From positions 372,001 to 436,000 of the forward strand of contig NZ_ONZI01000001.1 in assembly GCF_900312995.1 (NCBI RefSeq): a stretch of DNA of 64,000 bases, given 5' to 3'. The stretch is from Kushneria phyllosphaerae (GTDB taxonomy: Bacteria > Pseudomonadota > Gammaproteobacteria > Pseudomonadales > Halomonadaceae). The first letter of the stretch is position 1. Every line of letters begins with the position of its first letter. The notes below the pieces were generated by a model, which saw nothing but the letters and a program-made list of their open reading frames with translations, had not been told where the DNA came from and did not search any database. The translations under genes were made by a program, and so were the position numbers. Below, piece after piece: positions 25,390 to 34,414 of this stretch.

Positions 25390-26745
25390 ATGTCTCACGC
25401 GTCCAATGATGCCGTGGCGGCGTCTGCCATTCGAAAGGTCGCCCTTCGCCTGGTGCCCTTCGTGGCACTCATGTTTTTCATCAACTACCTCGACCGTACC
25501 GCGATCTCGTTTGCCGCCCCCAACGGCATGAACAGTGACCTGGCCCTGAGCGCGGCACAGTTCGGTTTTGCCTCCGGCATCTTCTTTCTGGGATATATCC
25601 TGCTGGAAGTGCCCAGCAACATGGCACTTCACCGCTTTGGCGCGCGCAAGTGGCTGGCTCGCATCATGGTGAGTTGGGGTCTGGTGGCGCTGCTCTTTAC
25701 CTGGGTGGACAGTGCCAGGGGGCTTTATGCCCTGCGTTTTGCCCTGGGCGTGGCCGAGGCCGGCTTTTTCCCGGGCGCGATCCTGTTTCTGAGTCTCTGG
25801 GTGCCGTCGCGCTATCGCAGCCGCATTCTGGCGCTTTTCTATCTGGCTCAGCCGCTGACCACCGTGATCGGCGCGCCGCTGGCGGCCTCACTGATTCAGC
25901 ATGACGGGGTCTTTTTCGGCCTGGCGGGCTGGCGCTTCATGTTTTTTGGGGTGGCTATCCCGGCGATCATCATGGGGGTCGTTGCCTGGTTCTATCTGGC
26001 AGACCGCCCCGCCGATGCCCGCTGGTTGAGCGTTGAAGAAAAGCGCTGGCTGACCGAGGAGCTGGCTCGCGAGTCGCGTGAGAAAAGCGGTGGTGATCAT
26101 GGTCGTCACGGCCTGAAAATTGCCTTTACCAACGCACGGGTCTGGACGCTGGCGCTGATCTATTTCGGCTTCATCTATGGGCTTTATGCGCTGGCCTTCT
26201 TCCTGCCCACCATCATCGGCGGTTTTGAAGCGCAGTTCGGGACCCAATTCGATTTAATGCAAAAGGGGCTGATCACCGCGATTCCCTACCTGCCGGCCGC
26301 GATCGTGCTCTATCTCTGGTCGCGCGATGCGACTCGACGCGGCGTGCGCAGCTGGCATGTGGCCCTGCCCGCCTTTACGGGGGCCATCAGCGTGCCGCTG
26401 GCGCTTTTCATGGATTCCCCGGCCGCGACTGTGGCCGTCATTACCATCACTGCCTGCTCGATCTTTGCTGCCCTGCCCAATTTCTGGACGCTGCCGACCC
26501 GCTTTCTGGATGGCGCGGCCGCCGCTGCAGGTGTGGCCCTGATCAACACGGTCGGCAACATGGCCGGTTTCTCGTCGAGCTATCTCACCGGCGCCCTGCA
26601 TGACCTGACCGGCGGCTATACCGTGCCGATGTTCGTGGTCGGCGGTTTCATGCTGATGTCGGGCATTTTAATGCTGGCCATCAGTCGCGTTCCCCGGCCC
26701 GATGCAGGCATGCGGCCCTCTCATGTCGGCGCCCAGACCCACTGA
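25390..26745 (+). CDS. MFS transporter, ACS (sugar acid/anion:cation symporter) type
   Basis: A 451-residue transporter with about twelve membrane segments. Family features: INYLDRTAISFAAPN (TM1), GYILLEVPSNMALHRFGARKWLARIM (TM2 and loop 2-3), and the long central loop with LADRPADARWLSVEEKRWL near residue 215. The ACS family carries hexuronates, sugar acids and aromatic acids. Its position before the decarboxylase and oxidoisomerase genes makes D-apionate or apiose-derived acids plausible cargo. I prefer the ATG at 25390 (GGGAG 10 bases upstream) to the GTG at 25384. Confidence 0.85.
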   Translation: MSHASNDAVAASAIRKVALRLVPFVALMFFINYLDRTAISFAAPNGMNSDLALSAAQFGFASGIFFLGYILLEVPSNMALHRFGARKWLARIMVSWGLVALLFTWVDSARGLYALRFALGVAEAGFFPGAILFLSLWVPSRYRSRILALFYLAQPLTTVIGAPLAASLIQHDGVFFGLAGWRFMFFGVAIPAIIMGVVAWFYLADRPADARWLSVEEKRWLTEELARESREKSGGDHGRHGLKIAFTNARVWTLALIYFGFIYGLYALAFFLPTIIGGFEAQFGTQFDLMQKGLITAIPYLPAAIVLYLWSRDATRRGVRSWHVALPAFTGAISVPLALFMDSPAATVAVITITACSIFAALPNFWTLPTRFLDGAAAAAGVALINTVGNMAGFSSSYLTGALHDLTGGYTVPMFVVGGFMLMSGILMLAISRVPRPDAGMRPSHVGAQTH

Positions 26746-26761
26746 TTCATTCGGAGACACC

Positions 26762-27562
26762 ATGGCCATTGGTTTGAGTACCTACGCCTTTTTCTGGCGT
26801 GGATCGGAGCAGGTCCAGACGCCCATGACGCTGGAGGCGATGCTGGAAGAGACGGCCGAGCTGGGCGGGAAGGTCTTTCAGATCTGTGATTACCCGGCCA
26901 TCGAGACCTTTGACGAGGCGCGCCTGACGGCGCTGCGCGACCGGGCAAGAACGCTTGGTATCACCCTTGAGCTGGGCACCCGCGGCATCGCCCCCGAGCA
27001 TCTTGAGCGCTATCTGGCTCTTGCCCATGTGCTGGGCGTGCGTTTGATTCGCAGCATGCTGTATGCCGGTGAGGATCGTCCGACGCTGGAGCAAGCCATA
27101 CAGCGGCTCGAGCAGATCCTGCCAGCACTCAGACAGCAGCAGGTCACGCTGGCGCTGGAGACCTACGAGCAGGTCAGCGTCGAGACGTTAATGACGGTCA
27201 TCGAGACGGTCGATGATGACCACATCGGCGTTTGTCTGGACCCGGGCAACTGCGTTGCGGCACTTGAGCTGCCAGAAGCGGTCATCGCCCGCACGGCGGG
27301 TCGGGTGGTCAATCTGCACATCAAGGACTTTGCCTTCTCGCGTGCCCCCGGCTGGGTCGGCTTTCAATTGACCGGCTGCCCGCTCGGCGAAGGGCTTTTA
27401 CCGCTGAAGGCGATGCGCGAGGCGGTCAATCCCGAGGCGCGAGGCATCAACGAAATTTTCGAACACTGGCTGCCCTGGCAGCAGGACGAAGCGAGTACCT
27501 GTGCGATGGAAGCACAGTGGACCCGGCACAACATGGATTTTTTAAGGAGTCATCATGGATAA
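26762..27562 (+). CDS. oiaC: Sugar isomerase-like TIM barrel, probable 3-oxo-isoapionate decarboxylase
   Basis: A 266-residue AP-endonuclease-2-type barrel. The metal ligands appear in the normal order: Glu in ALETYEQVS, Asp in CLDPGNCVA, His in NLHIKDFAF and Glu in NEIFEHWLPW. Members isomerise or epimerise sugars; OiaC of the apionate pathway decarboxylates 3-oxo-isoapionate to L-erythrulose. Assignment to OiaC rests on the adjacent apnO gene, which overlaps by 8 bases, and on the rest of the cluster. GGAG precedes the ATG at 26762. Confidence 0.7.
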   Translation: MAIGLSTYAFFWRGSEQVQTPMTLEAMLEETAELGGKVFQICDYPAIETFDEARLTALRDRARTLGITLELGTRGIAPEHLERYLALAHVLGVRLIRSMLYAGEDRPTLEQAIQRLEQILPALRQQQVTLALETYEQVSVETLMTVIETVDDDHIGVCLDPGNCVAALELPEAVIARTAGRVVNLHIKDFAFSRAPGWVGFQLTGCPLGEGLLPLKAMREAVNPEARGINEIFEHWLPWQQDEASTCAMEAQWTRHNMDFLRSHHG

Positions 27563-28427
27563 CATTTATCAGCACATCGCGATGGTCGGCGCCGGCGGCA
27601 AGATGGGCATGCGCATCTCTGCCAACCTCGAAGGCAGTAGCAGCCGGATTTACTACTGTGAAAATGCCCCCGCCGCGCAGGAAAAAATGCGTGAGGCTGG
27701 CCGTGAGGTCAGCGATATCGAACAGGTCATCGAGCAGTGCGACCTGGTGATTCTGGCGGTGCCCGATATCGTTTTGGGCAAGGTTTCCGAGCAGCTGGTC
27801 CCGCGCATGAAGGCCGGCGCCACGGTGCTCACACTCGACCCGGCCGCTGCCTATGCCAATCTGCTGCATCAGCGCGACGAGATTCACTACGCGGTCGCCC
27901 ACCCCTGCCACCCGTCGGTCTTTCTGGAGCGTCGCAGCGACGAAGAATGGGCCGATGCCTTTGGCGGCAGTGCCGCCACACAGTCGGTGGCGGCTGCCTT
28001 CGAGCAGGGCAGCGACGCAGAGCGGGCCTCGCTTGAGACGGTGATCTGTCAGATGTATGGCCCGGTCGACAAGGTGCACTGGATGACCGTGACGCAGCTG
28101 GCCTATCTGGAACCGACGCTGGTGGAGACCGTAGCCTGCATGGTGGGCACCTTCATGAAGGAAGCGCTGGATGAGACGGTGGAGCGCACCGGCGTAGCCC
28201 GTGAGGCGGCCGAGGCGATGCTTTACGGCCATATCCAGATTGCGCTCGCCGTGGCGTTTCGCAGCACCAATCCGTTCTCGGATGCCTGCATGATCGCCAT
28301 CGACTACGGGCGTGAAAATATCCTGAAGGATGACTGGAAAAAGATTTTTGAGCAGGAAGAGCTCGACAAGGTCATCGCACGGATGCTCAAGATCGATCAG
28401 GTGCGTCGCGACCCGCAGATCTCTTAA
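27555..28427 (+). CDS. apnO: D-apionate oxidoisomerase
   Basis: A 290-residue dehydrogenase: N-terminal Rossmann fold (VGAGGKMGMRISANLEGS; CDLVILAVPDIVLGKV) and helical C-terminal domain (LAYLEPTLVETVACMVG; FSDACMIAIDYGRENILK). HYAVAHPCHPSVF in the middle and the DDWKKIFEQEEL ending match what I know of ApnO, which oxidises and rearranges D-apionate to 3-oxo-isoapionate with NAD+. AAGGAG precedes the ATG, which overlaps the decarboxylase stop. L-erythrulose kinase genes for the following step are not in the window. Confidence 0.78.
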   Translation: MDNIYQHIAMVGAGGKMGMRISANLEGSSSRIYYCENAPAAQEKMREAGREVSDIEQVIEQCDLVILAVPDIVLGKVSEQLVPRMKAGATVLTLDPAAAYANLLHQRDEIHYAVAHPCHPSVFLERRSDEEWADAFGGSAATQSVAAAFEQGSDAERASLETVICQMYGPVDKVHWMTVTQLAYLEPTLVETVACMVGTFMKEALDETVERTGVAREAAEAMLYGHIQIALAVAFRSTNPFSDACMIAIDYGRENILKDDWKKIFEQEELDKVIARMLKIDQVRRDPQIS

Positions 28428-28487
28428 GCGCTCGCCGGATCCTGGCCGGTCAGGCATCGCCCTGCGCCAGCCATGAAATCACCCTGG

Positions 28488-28523
28488 GGCCGGACAGCTG
28501 TTGTCCGGCCCTGCCTGTTTTTA
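28488..28523 (+). terminator. Terminator of the apionate operon
   Basis: A perfect 10-bp stem GGGCCGGACA / TGTCCGGCCC with a 5-base loop is followed by TGCCTGTTTTTA, 60 bases after the apnO stop. Confidence 0.88.
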
Positions 28524-28572
28524 TGAGCCCTTTTGTTGCTGCCTGATTGGCAGGACGTCCCTTTAGGCAACG

Positions 28573-29415
28573 CTACTTCTGCTGTAAACGTTCCAGCGCG
28601 CGACGGTAGGCACCGCTTCTCACCGCCCGGCTGATCATCGGCATCGCGCTCTTGATTCCGGTACGCACCGCCTGTCGCTTAAGGCGCGACATTCGCAGTT
28701 CAAGCATCTCATTGGCCCAGTCCGGAAGCAGATCGATCCCCGCCTGCATAAAGAGCGCCCCGGCCGGACGCAGCACGAGATTGCGCGGCGGCGCATCCAG
28801 CAGCACCTCAATGACCTCTTTGGTGCGCGCATCACAGATCAGCTCAGGACGTGTCCGAGCAAGATAGTCCTCTACTGCAGCGCGGCTGTCCGGCACATTA
28901 CGTGCGCCGAGTGCCTCGGCAATGCAGGCGGTCTCGAAAAAGTAGCGGTCCTGTTGGGTATGGCTCAGATGCGGGTTGCGATAGCGCAGATGCGCCGCCA
29001 GAAAGCGGCTCATTTCGGCGACGTGCACCCACACCAGCAGGTCGGGATCATCGGCGGCGTAGGGGCGGCCGTCAGCGGCGTGACCCTTCACGTATTCATG
29101 CACCCGGCGCACGCGCGCGATGGCAGCCTCGGCCTGCTCGAACGTGCCGAAGCTGGTGGTGGCAATGAAGTCGCTGGTGCGCCTGAGCCGCCCGATCATG
29201 TCCTCTCGAAAACGCGAGTGGTCCCAGATACCGGCCAGCGCCAGCGGATGCAGCATCTGCAGCAGCAGCGCGCTGATGCCACCGCACATCATGGGCGTGA
29301 AATCGCCGTGCAGGTTTCTGACCAGGCCGTCGCGGGGAAAGGGGCCAGGGTTTTGATCGGTGCGTGCCTGCCCCAGGCGTTGAACCATGGCATCACGCAG
29401 AAAGGTTGAGGTCAT
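28573..29415 (-). CDS. Oxygenase MpaB family protein (DUF2236)
   Basis: A 280-residue helical protein of the DUF2236 / latex-clearing-protein / MpaB group. Family stretches: GLVRNLHGDFTPMMCGGISA, LLLQMLHPLALAGIWDHSRF (near residues 50-70), IARVRRVHEYVKG and LLVWVHVAEMSRFLAAH. Conserved His residues in these motifs would bind haem or iron. Substrates are known for few members, so the reaction here is open. It is convergent with the apionate operon and divergent from pit. Confidence 0.85.
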   Translation of the reverse strand: MTSTFLRDAMVQRLGQARTDQNPGPFPRDGLVRNLHGDFTPMMCGGISALLLQMLHPLALAGIWDHSRFREDMIGRLRRTSDFIATTSFGTFEQAEAAIARVRRVHEYVKGHAADGRPYAADDPDLLVWVHVAEMSRFLAAHLRYRNPHLSHTQQDRYFFETACIAEALGARNVPDSRAAVEDYLARTRPELICDARTKEVIEVLLDAPPRNLVLRPAGALFMQAGIDLLPDWANEMLELRMSRLKRQAVRTGIKSAMPMISRAVRSGAYRRALERLQQK

Positions 29416-29514
29416 GGGCGTGTGGCTCGCGTGCGCGGCAAAAACGGCAGTGGGAGAAAGCGTCAGGGCAGTCCTGCCCCTGCTGTCAGTGTAGGACAGT
29501 ACGGGAAGAACAAC

Positions 29515-29536
29515 GGGGCGTGACGCGTCACGCCCC
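29515..29536. promoter_or_regulatory. Perfect 22-bp palindrome between mpaB-like gene and pit
   Basis: GGGGCGTGACG is followed directly by its own reverse complement, centred on ACGCGT, with no spacer. It lies in the 210-base divergent region. A shorter pair CTGTC-N7-GACAG lies at 29483-29499. A dimeric repressor site is likelier than a terminator, because no gene ends here. Confidence 0.5.
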
Positions 29537-29625
29537 TGTCATGGTCCGGGCGCTAGTCTGATCACGGGCGGCATGACCCCTGTCGCCTGGCAGCATGCCA
29601 CGGACCCTCAGGGAAGCCCTCTCTC

Positions 29626-31230
29626 ATGACCACCTCGCACGTCTCAAATACCAACAATCAACACGATAGCGGGCGGCGTATCGGTCTTGCCGCGGCGCTG
29701 GCACTGGCGTTGATAGCCGGTTATTTCCTCTATATCGGCAGCGCCGACATCAGTGACGATCATACGCTGCTGTTTGTCATGGCCACGGTGATCGGGCTGT
29801 TCATGGCGTTCAACATCGGCGGCAATGATGTCGCCAACTCCTTTGGGACCAGCGTTGGCGCCGGGACGTTGAGCGTGCCGCAGGCGCTGCTGGTGGCCTC
29901 GATCTTTGAGGTCAGTGGTGCAGTGATCGCCGGTGGTGAGGTCATCTCCACGGTGCGCAGCGGCATCGTGGAACTCGACAGCATCGGGGTCACCCCGCCG
30001 GATTTTGTCTACATCATGATGTCGGCACTGGTGGCGGCGGCGCTCTGGCTGCTGTTTGCCTCCTGGCGAGGACTGCCGGTATCGACCACGCATGCCATCG
30101 TCGGCGCGATTGTCGGCAGCTCGGTCATGCTGGCGCTGCTGACCAGTGGCCCGGGGGCCGCGCTGGCGCTGGTGCGCTGGAAAGATGTCGGCATGATCGC
30201 GCTGTCCTGGGTGCTCTCGCCGCTGCTGGGCGGTGCCATGGCCTATGGGCTCTATTCGCAGATCAAGAAATACATCCTCAATTACAACGAACAGGCCGAA
30301 TCGCAGCTCAACGCCATCAAGCAGGAAAAGCGCGATCGGCGTCAGCAACACAAGGCCGCCTTCGAGCGGCTCTCGGAGCTTCAGCAGGTCGCCTATACCC
30401 AGGCGATGGCGCGTGATCTGCTGGTCGTGCAGGATGAGGATTTCAAGGCTGATGAGCTGGAATCGGATCTTTACCGGGACCTGCACACCATCGATGAAAA
30501 ACGCCGCCATATCGATGCCCACCATGCGCTGGAGACCTGGGTGCCGCTGGTGGCGGCGCTGGGTGCGATGCTGTTGTCGTCCATGCTGCTGTTCAAGGGT
30601 CTGGGCAATATCAGCCTGAACCTGAGCACTCTGGGCATCTGGCTGATCATGGGGATGATCGGCGCGGTGGTGTGGATGTCGACTTTCATCTTTGCCAAGA
30701 CGCTCAAGGCCGAATCACTCGGGCGTGCCTCGTTTTTGATGTTCAGCTGGATGCAGGTCTTTACTGCCTCGGGCTTTGCCTTCAGCCACGGCTCCAACGA
30801 TATCGCCAATGCCATCGGGCCGTTTGTGGCCATCGTCGATGTGCTGCGCACCGGGCGTATCACCGCTGAAGCGTCCATTCCGCCGCTGGCGATGCTGACC
30901 TTCGGCATTGCGCTGGTGGCCGGGCTCTGGTTTATCGGTCGTCGGGTGATCAAGACCGTCGGTCATGACCTGACCACCATGCATCCGGCGTCGGGATTTT
31001 CGGCAGAGCTTGCGGCCACTGCGGTGATCATGATGGCCACGCTGACCGGCATCCCGGTCTCCAGTACCCACATCCTGATCGGCTCGGTGCTGGGCATCGG
31101 CCTGGTCAATCGCCGCGCCAACTGGAAGCTGATGCGCCCCATCGCGCTGGCCTGGGTGATTACCCTGCCGGCGGCGGCGCTGATTGCGGCGGTGGCCTTT
31201 CTCGGTTTCCGGGCCATGAATTTGTATTGA
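29626..31230 (+). CDS. Low-affinity inorganic phosphate transporter (Pit family)
   Basis: A 534-residue membrane protein with the two PiT signatures: [20 protein letters not shown] (near residues 60-79) and [19 protein letters not shown] (near 385-403). Between them lies a charged cytoplasmic loop of about 100 residues (215-305), longer than in E. coli PitA. It moves phosphate with H+ or Na+. No Pho box is visible upstream, as expected for a constitutive low-affinity system. The stop codon lies in a short tandem repeat. Confidence 0.92.
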   Translation: MTTSHVSNTNNQHDSGRRIGLAAALALALIAGYFLYIGSADISDDHTLLFVMATVIGLFMAFNIGGNDVANSFGTSVGAGTLSVPQALLVASIFEVSGAVIAGGEVISTVRSGIVELDSIGVTPPDFVYIMMSALVAAALWLLFASWRGLPVSTTHAIVGAIVGSSVMLALLTSGPGAALALVRWKDVGMIALSWVLSPLLGGAMAYGLYSQIKKYILNYNEQAESQLNAIKQEKRDRRQQHKAAFERLSELQQVAYTQAMARDLLVVQDEDFKADELESDLYRDLHTIDEKRRHIDAHHALETWVPLVAALGAMLLSSMLLFKGLGNISLNLSTLGIWLIMGMIGAVVWMSTFIFAKTLKAESLGRASFLMFSWMQVFTASGFAFSHGSNDIANAIGPFVAIVDVLRTGRITAEASIPPLAMLTFGIALVAGLWFIGRRVIKTVGHDLTTMHPASGFSAELAATAVIMMATLTGIPVSSTHILIGSVLGIGLVNRRANWKLMRPIALAWVITLPAAALIAAVAFLGFRAMNLY

Positions 31231-31262
31231 GTGGCCTGTATTGAGTGCCCTGTATTGAACGG
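31223..31262 (+). repeat. 14-bp tandem repeats at the pit stop codon
   Basis: TGTATTGAGTGGCC (31223-31236) and TGTATTGAGTGCCC (31237-31250) are followed by a 12-base partial copy TGTATTGAACGG (31251-31262). The first copy contains the pit TGA; the array fills the whole gap up to the recG stop. Confidence 0.92.
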
Positions 31263-33389
31263 CTATACCTGACCGTACTGGCCGGCGGCCTCGCCCAGCC
31301 AGCGGCGAATCAACGGTTCGACCGATGCCGGGGCCTGGTCAAGCATGGCGCGGGTCAACTGGCGGACCGGGTCGAGCAGGTCACGATCCCGGGTGAGATC
31401 GGCAATTTTCATGCCGACAAGCCCCGTCTGGCGCGTTCCGAGCACTTCGCCGGGGCCGCGCAGTTCCAGATCCCGTTCGGCAATGCGAAAGCCGTCGTTG
31501 GATTCGCGCAGCACCGCCAGGCGTTCGCGGGAAGTGTCCGACAGCGGCGGGTGATAGAGCAGCACGCAAAAGCTCTCCACCTTGCCGCGCCCGACCCGGC
31601 CTCTGAGCTGGTGGAGCTGGGCCAGGCCCAGACGTTCGGGGTTTTCGATGATCATGAGACTGGCATTGGGCACATCCACACCGACCTCAATGACCGTGGT
31701 GGCCACCAGCAGGTCCAGCTCACCGTCACGAAAGGCGTTCATTACCTCGGCTTTCTCGGCGGCCTTCATGCGCCCGTGCACCAGCCCCACCTGGAATTCC
31801 GGCAGCGCCTCGGTCAGGGTGTCGCGGGTGACTTCGGCGGCCTGACAGGTCAGCACTTCGGACTCCTCGATCAGGGTGCAGACCCAGTAGGCCTGACGGC
31901 CGGCCAGGCAGGCGTTGCGAATGCGCTCGGTGACCTCGCCGCGACGCTCATCAGACACTGCCACGGTCTTGACCGGCGTACGCCCGGGCGGCAGCTCATC
32001 GATCACCGACACATCCAGATCGGCGTAGGCGCTCATGGCCAGTGTTCTCGGGATGGGCGTGGCGGTCATGATCAGCTGATGCGGCGTGGTGGTGCTGCTG
32101 CCACCGTCCGTACCGACCTCGCCCTTCCGGCGCAGGGCCAGACGCTGATGGACACCAAAACGGTGCTGCTCATCGATGACGGCCAGGCCCAGCCGCTGAA
32201 AGTGGACGTCGTCCTGAAAGAGCGCATGGGTGCCGGCCACGACCCGGGCGCGCCCTTCGCTGATCATCGCCTTGGCTTCAAGTCTGGCCTTGCCCTTGAG
32301 CTTGCCGGAGAGCCAGGCCACTTCGATGCCCAGCGGCTCGAACCAGCCCTTGAGGCTCTTGTAGTGCTGCTCGGCAAGCAGTTCGGTCGGCGCCATGAGC
32401 GCGGCCTGATAGCCACCGGCCACGGCCTGCAGCATCGCCATGGCGGCCACCACCGTCTTGCCGGATCCGACATCGCCCTGTACCAGCCGCAGCATGGGCG
32501 TGGTCTGACGGATATCGGCGCTGATCTCGCTCAAGACCCGGCGCTGGGCGCCGGTCAGCGAAAACGGCAGCTGGGTCAGAAACCGGGTGGCCAGCCCGCC
32601 GCTGGCAGGCAGGGCCGGCGCCGCATCGTCCTGAATACGCAGTCGGATGCGATAAAGGCTCAGCTGGTGGGCCAGCAGTTCCTCGAGCGCCAGCCGGCGC
32701 TGGGTAGGATGATGGCCATCGGCCAGGGTCTCCAGCGGTGCCTCCGGCGGCGGGAAGTGCAGGTAGTCCAGAGATTCGCGCAGCGCCGGCAATCGAAAGC
32801 GGGCCCGGATGGTGTCGGGAATCAGCTCCTCAAGCGTGAGGCTGCCCTGATCGAGGTGCTCAAAGGCCTGGCGGATCAGGGCGCGCAGGCGCGGCTGGGC
32901 CAGCCCTTCGGTAGTGGGATAGATCGGCGTGAGGGTCTCTTCGACCTCCTCACCGGTGTCGTCCTTTAAAAGACGATATTCGGGGTGATACATCTCGAGG
33001 CCGGTACTGCCGGAGCGCGCCTCGCCAAACAGGCGTATCCGGGTGCCACGGGCGAACTGCCCGACCTGAGCCTGGGAGAAATGGAAAAAGCGCAGCGACA
33101 TGATGCCCGAGCCGTCGCGCAGACGGACCAGCAGGCTGCGCTTGCGGCCCTGGATCACGTCAGAAGCGGTCACCTCACCCTCCACCACTGCTTCACTTCC
33201 GGCACGCAGGCCCGCAATCGGGGTGACCCGGGTACGGTCCTGATAGCGCAGCGGCAGATGAAAGAGCAGATCTTCGACCACCTGCAGCCCAAGGCGCTCC
33301 AGACGCTCCCGCATCGCCGGCCCCACGCCCTTGAGCGTATCGAGATCCGTCGTGCCGCTGACCGGGGCGTGCGAGGGTGCGGCGCTCAT
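31263..33389 (-). CDS. recG: ATP-dependent DNA helicase RecG
   Basis: A 708-residue branch-migration helicase for stalled forks and Holliday junctions. It has the N-terminal wedge/OB domain (LKGVGPAMRERLERLGL; DGSGIMSLRFFHFSQ). Helicase motifs follow: GDVGSGKTVVA (Walker A, near residue 300), MAPTELLAEQH, VIDEQHRFGVHQR (DEQH box), MTATPIPRTLAM and QLRGRVGRG. Its start overlaps the oxyR stop, so the two are co-transcribed, an arrangement known from pseudomonads. Confidence 0.96.
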   Translation of the reverse strand: MSAAPSHAPVSGTTDLDTLKGVGPAMRERLERLGLQVVEDLLFHLPLRYQDRTRVTPIAGLRAGSEAVVEGEVTASDVIQGRKRSLLVRLRDGSGIMSLRFFHFSQAQVGQFARGTRIRLFGEARSGSTGLEMYHPEYRLLKDDTGEEVEETLTPIYPTTEGLAQPRLRALIRQAFEHLDQGSLTLEELIPDTIRARFRLPALRESLDYLHFPPPEAPLETLADGHHPTQRRLALEELLAHQLSLYRIRLRIQDDAAPALPASGGLATRFLTQLPFSLTGAQRRVLSEISADIRQTTPMLRLVQGDVGSGKTVVAAMAMLQAVAGGYQAALMAPTELLAEQHYKSLKGWFEPLGIEVAWLSGKLKGKARLEAKAMISEGRARVVAGTHALFQDDVHFQRLGLAVIDEQHRFGVHQRLALRRKGEVGTDGGSSTTTPHQLIMTATPIPRTLAMSAYADLDVSVIDELPPGRTPVKTVAVSDERRGEVTERIRNACLAGRQAYWVCTLIEESEVLTCQAAEVTRDTLTEALPEFQVGLVHGRMKAAEKAEVMNAFRDGELDLLVATTVIEVGVDVPNASLMIIENPERLGLAQLHQLRGRVGRGKVESFCVLLYHPPLSDTSRERLAVLRESNDGFRIAERDLELRGPGEVLGTRQTGLVGMKIADLTRDRDLLDPVRQLTRAMLDQAPASVEPLIRRWLGEAAGQYGQV

Positions 33390-34303
33390 TGCGGATTAAT
33401 GGTTCGGTGGCAGGCCTTGATGGCGCGCGTAATGGCGTCAATTGCCTTGGGCCGCGGAAAGCTGGCCCGCCAGGCCAGCGCCACGGTGCGATACGGCGCC
33501 GGGTCCTTGAACGGACGCGTTTCCAGAAGTCCACTGGCATAATGGACGCTGCCGGTAGCGGACTGTGGCACCACGGTAATGCCGAGCCCCGAGGCCACCA
33601 TGTGACGAATGGTTTCCAGTGAACCGCCTTCGGCGATCAGGGTATTGCCGGGCTGGTGCACGTGATCCTTGATGGTCGGGCAGGCTTCCAGCACCTGGTC
33701 ACGAAAGCAGTGGCCCTCGCCCAGCATCAGCATCTTTTCGTCGTACAATACGTCCCGGTCGATCTCCTTGCGGGAGAGCCAGGCATGGCCGGCCGGCAGC
33801 AGTACCTCAAAGGGCTCTTCATAGAGCGATTTGGTCAGTACGTCGGGCTCGGCAAAGGGCAGCGCCACGATAATCACGTCCAGTTCGCCGGAGCGCAGCT
33901 TGCGCCGCAGTTCCCCGGTCAGATTCTCTTCGATGTAAAGCGGCATCTGCGGCGCTTCCTCGGAGAGTGTGGGGATCAGATGCGGGAAGAGATAGGGCCC
34001 GATGGTATGAATGGCCCCGACCCGTAGCGGACTGGAGAGCTGGTCCTTGCCTTCATTGGCCAGCTCCTTGATGGCGCTGGCCTGTTCGAGCACGCGACTG
34101 GCCTGCTCGACGATCCTTTCGCCCAGCGGGGTGACCTGGACGGTGGACTTGCTGCGCTCAAACAGCGCCACGCCCAGTTCTTCCTCCAGTTTCTTGACCG
34201 CCACCGAAAGGGTCGGCTGAGAGACGAAGCAACGCTCGGCGGCGCGTCCAAAATGACGCTCCTGGGCCAAGGTTACGATGTAACGAAGTTCTGTTAGAGT
34301 CAT
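33386..34303 (-). CDS. oxyR: Hydrogen-peroxide-inducible regulator OxyR
   Basis: A 305-residue LysR-family peroxide sensor. The winged helix is at residues 1-65 (LTELRYIVTLAQERHFGRAA). The two redox cysteines are in GEGHCFRDQVLEACP, near residues 199 and 208, which form the disulfide in active OxyR. The ATG at 34303 begins MTLTELRYIV, as in other OxyR proteins; an earlier ATG at 34360 is not supported. Overlap with recG couples peroxide sensing to a repair helicase. Confidence 0.95.
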   Translation of the reverse strand: MTLTELRYIVTLAQERHFGRAAERCFVSQPTLSVAVKKLEEELGVALFERSKSTVQVTPLGERIVEQASRVLEQASAIKELANEGKDQLSSPLRVGAIHTIGPYLFPHLIPTLSEEAPQMPLYIEENLTGELRRKLRSGELDVIIVALPFAEPDVLTKSLYEEPFEVLLPAGHAWLSRKEIDRDVLYDEKMLMLGEGHCFRDQVLEACPTIKDHVHQPGNTLIAEGGSLETIRHMVASGLGITVVPQSATGSVHYASGLLETRPFKDPAPYRTVALAWRASFPRPKAIDAITRAIKACHRTINPQ

Positions 34304-34414
34304 GTAGCAGACCGAGCCAGCACGTGGAACAGGGAGTTGTCGCATGAAGCGACCGTTCAACTCAGGGCCTTATAGTCAAACCTTATCGGCCCTATCAAGC
34401 AAGGAGCTTAGCGG

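Noticed and set aside
27555..28427. 3-hydroxyisobutyrate dehydrogenase or 6-phosphogluconate dehydrogenase
   Set aside because: The Rossmann half is similar, but the HPCHP stretch and the C-terminal DDWKK ending, with the lactonase and decarboxylase beside it, fit D-apionate oxidoisomerase better.
31245..32969. Long plus-strand open frame opposite recG
   Set aside because: It is an antisense shadow of recG in GC-rich DNA; its product has no recognisable domains and recG is unmistakable.
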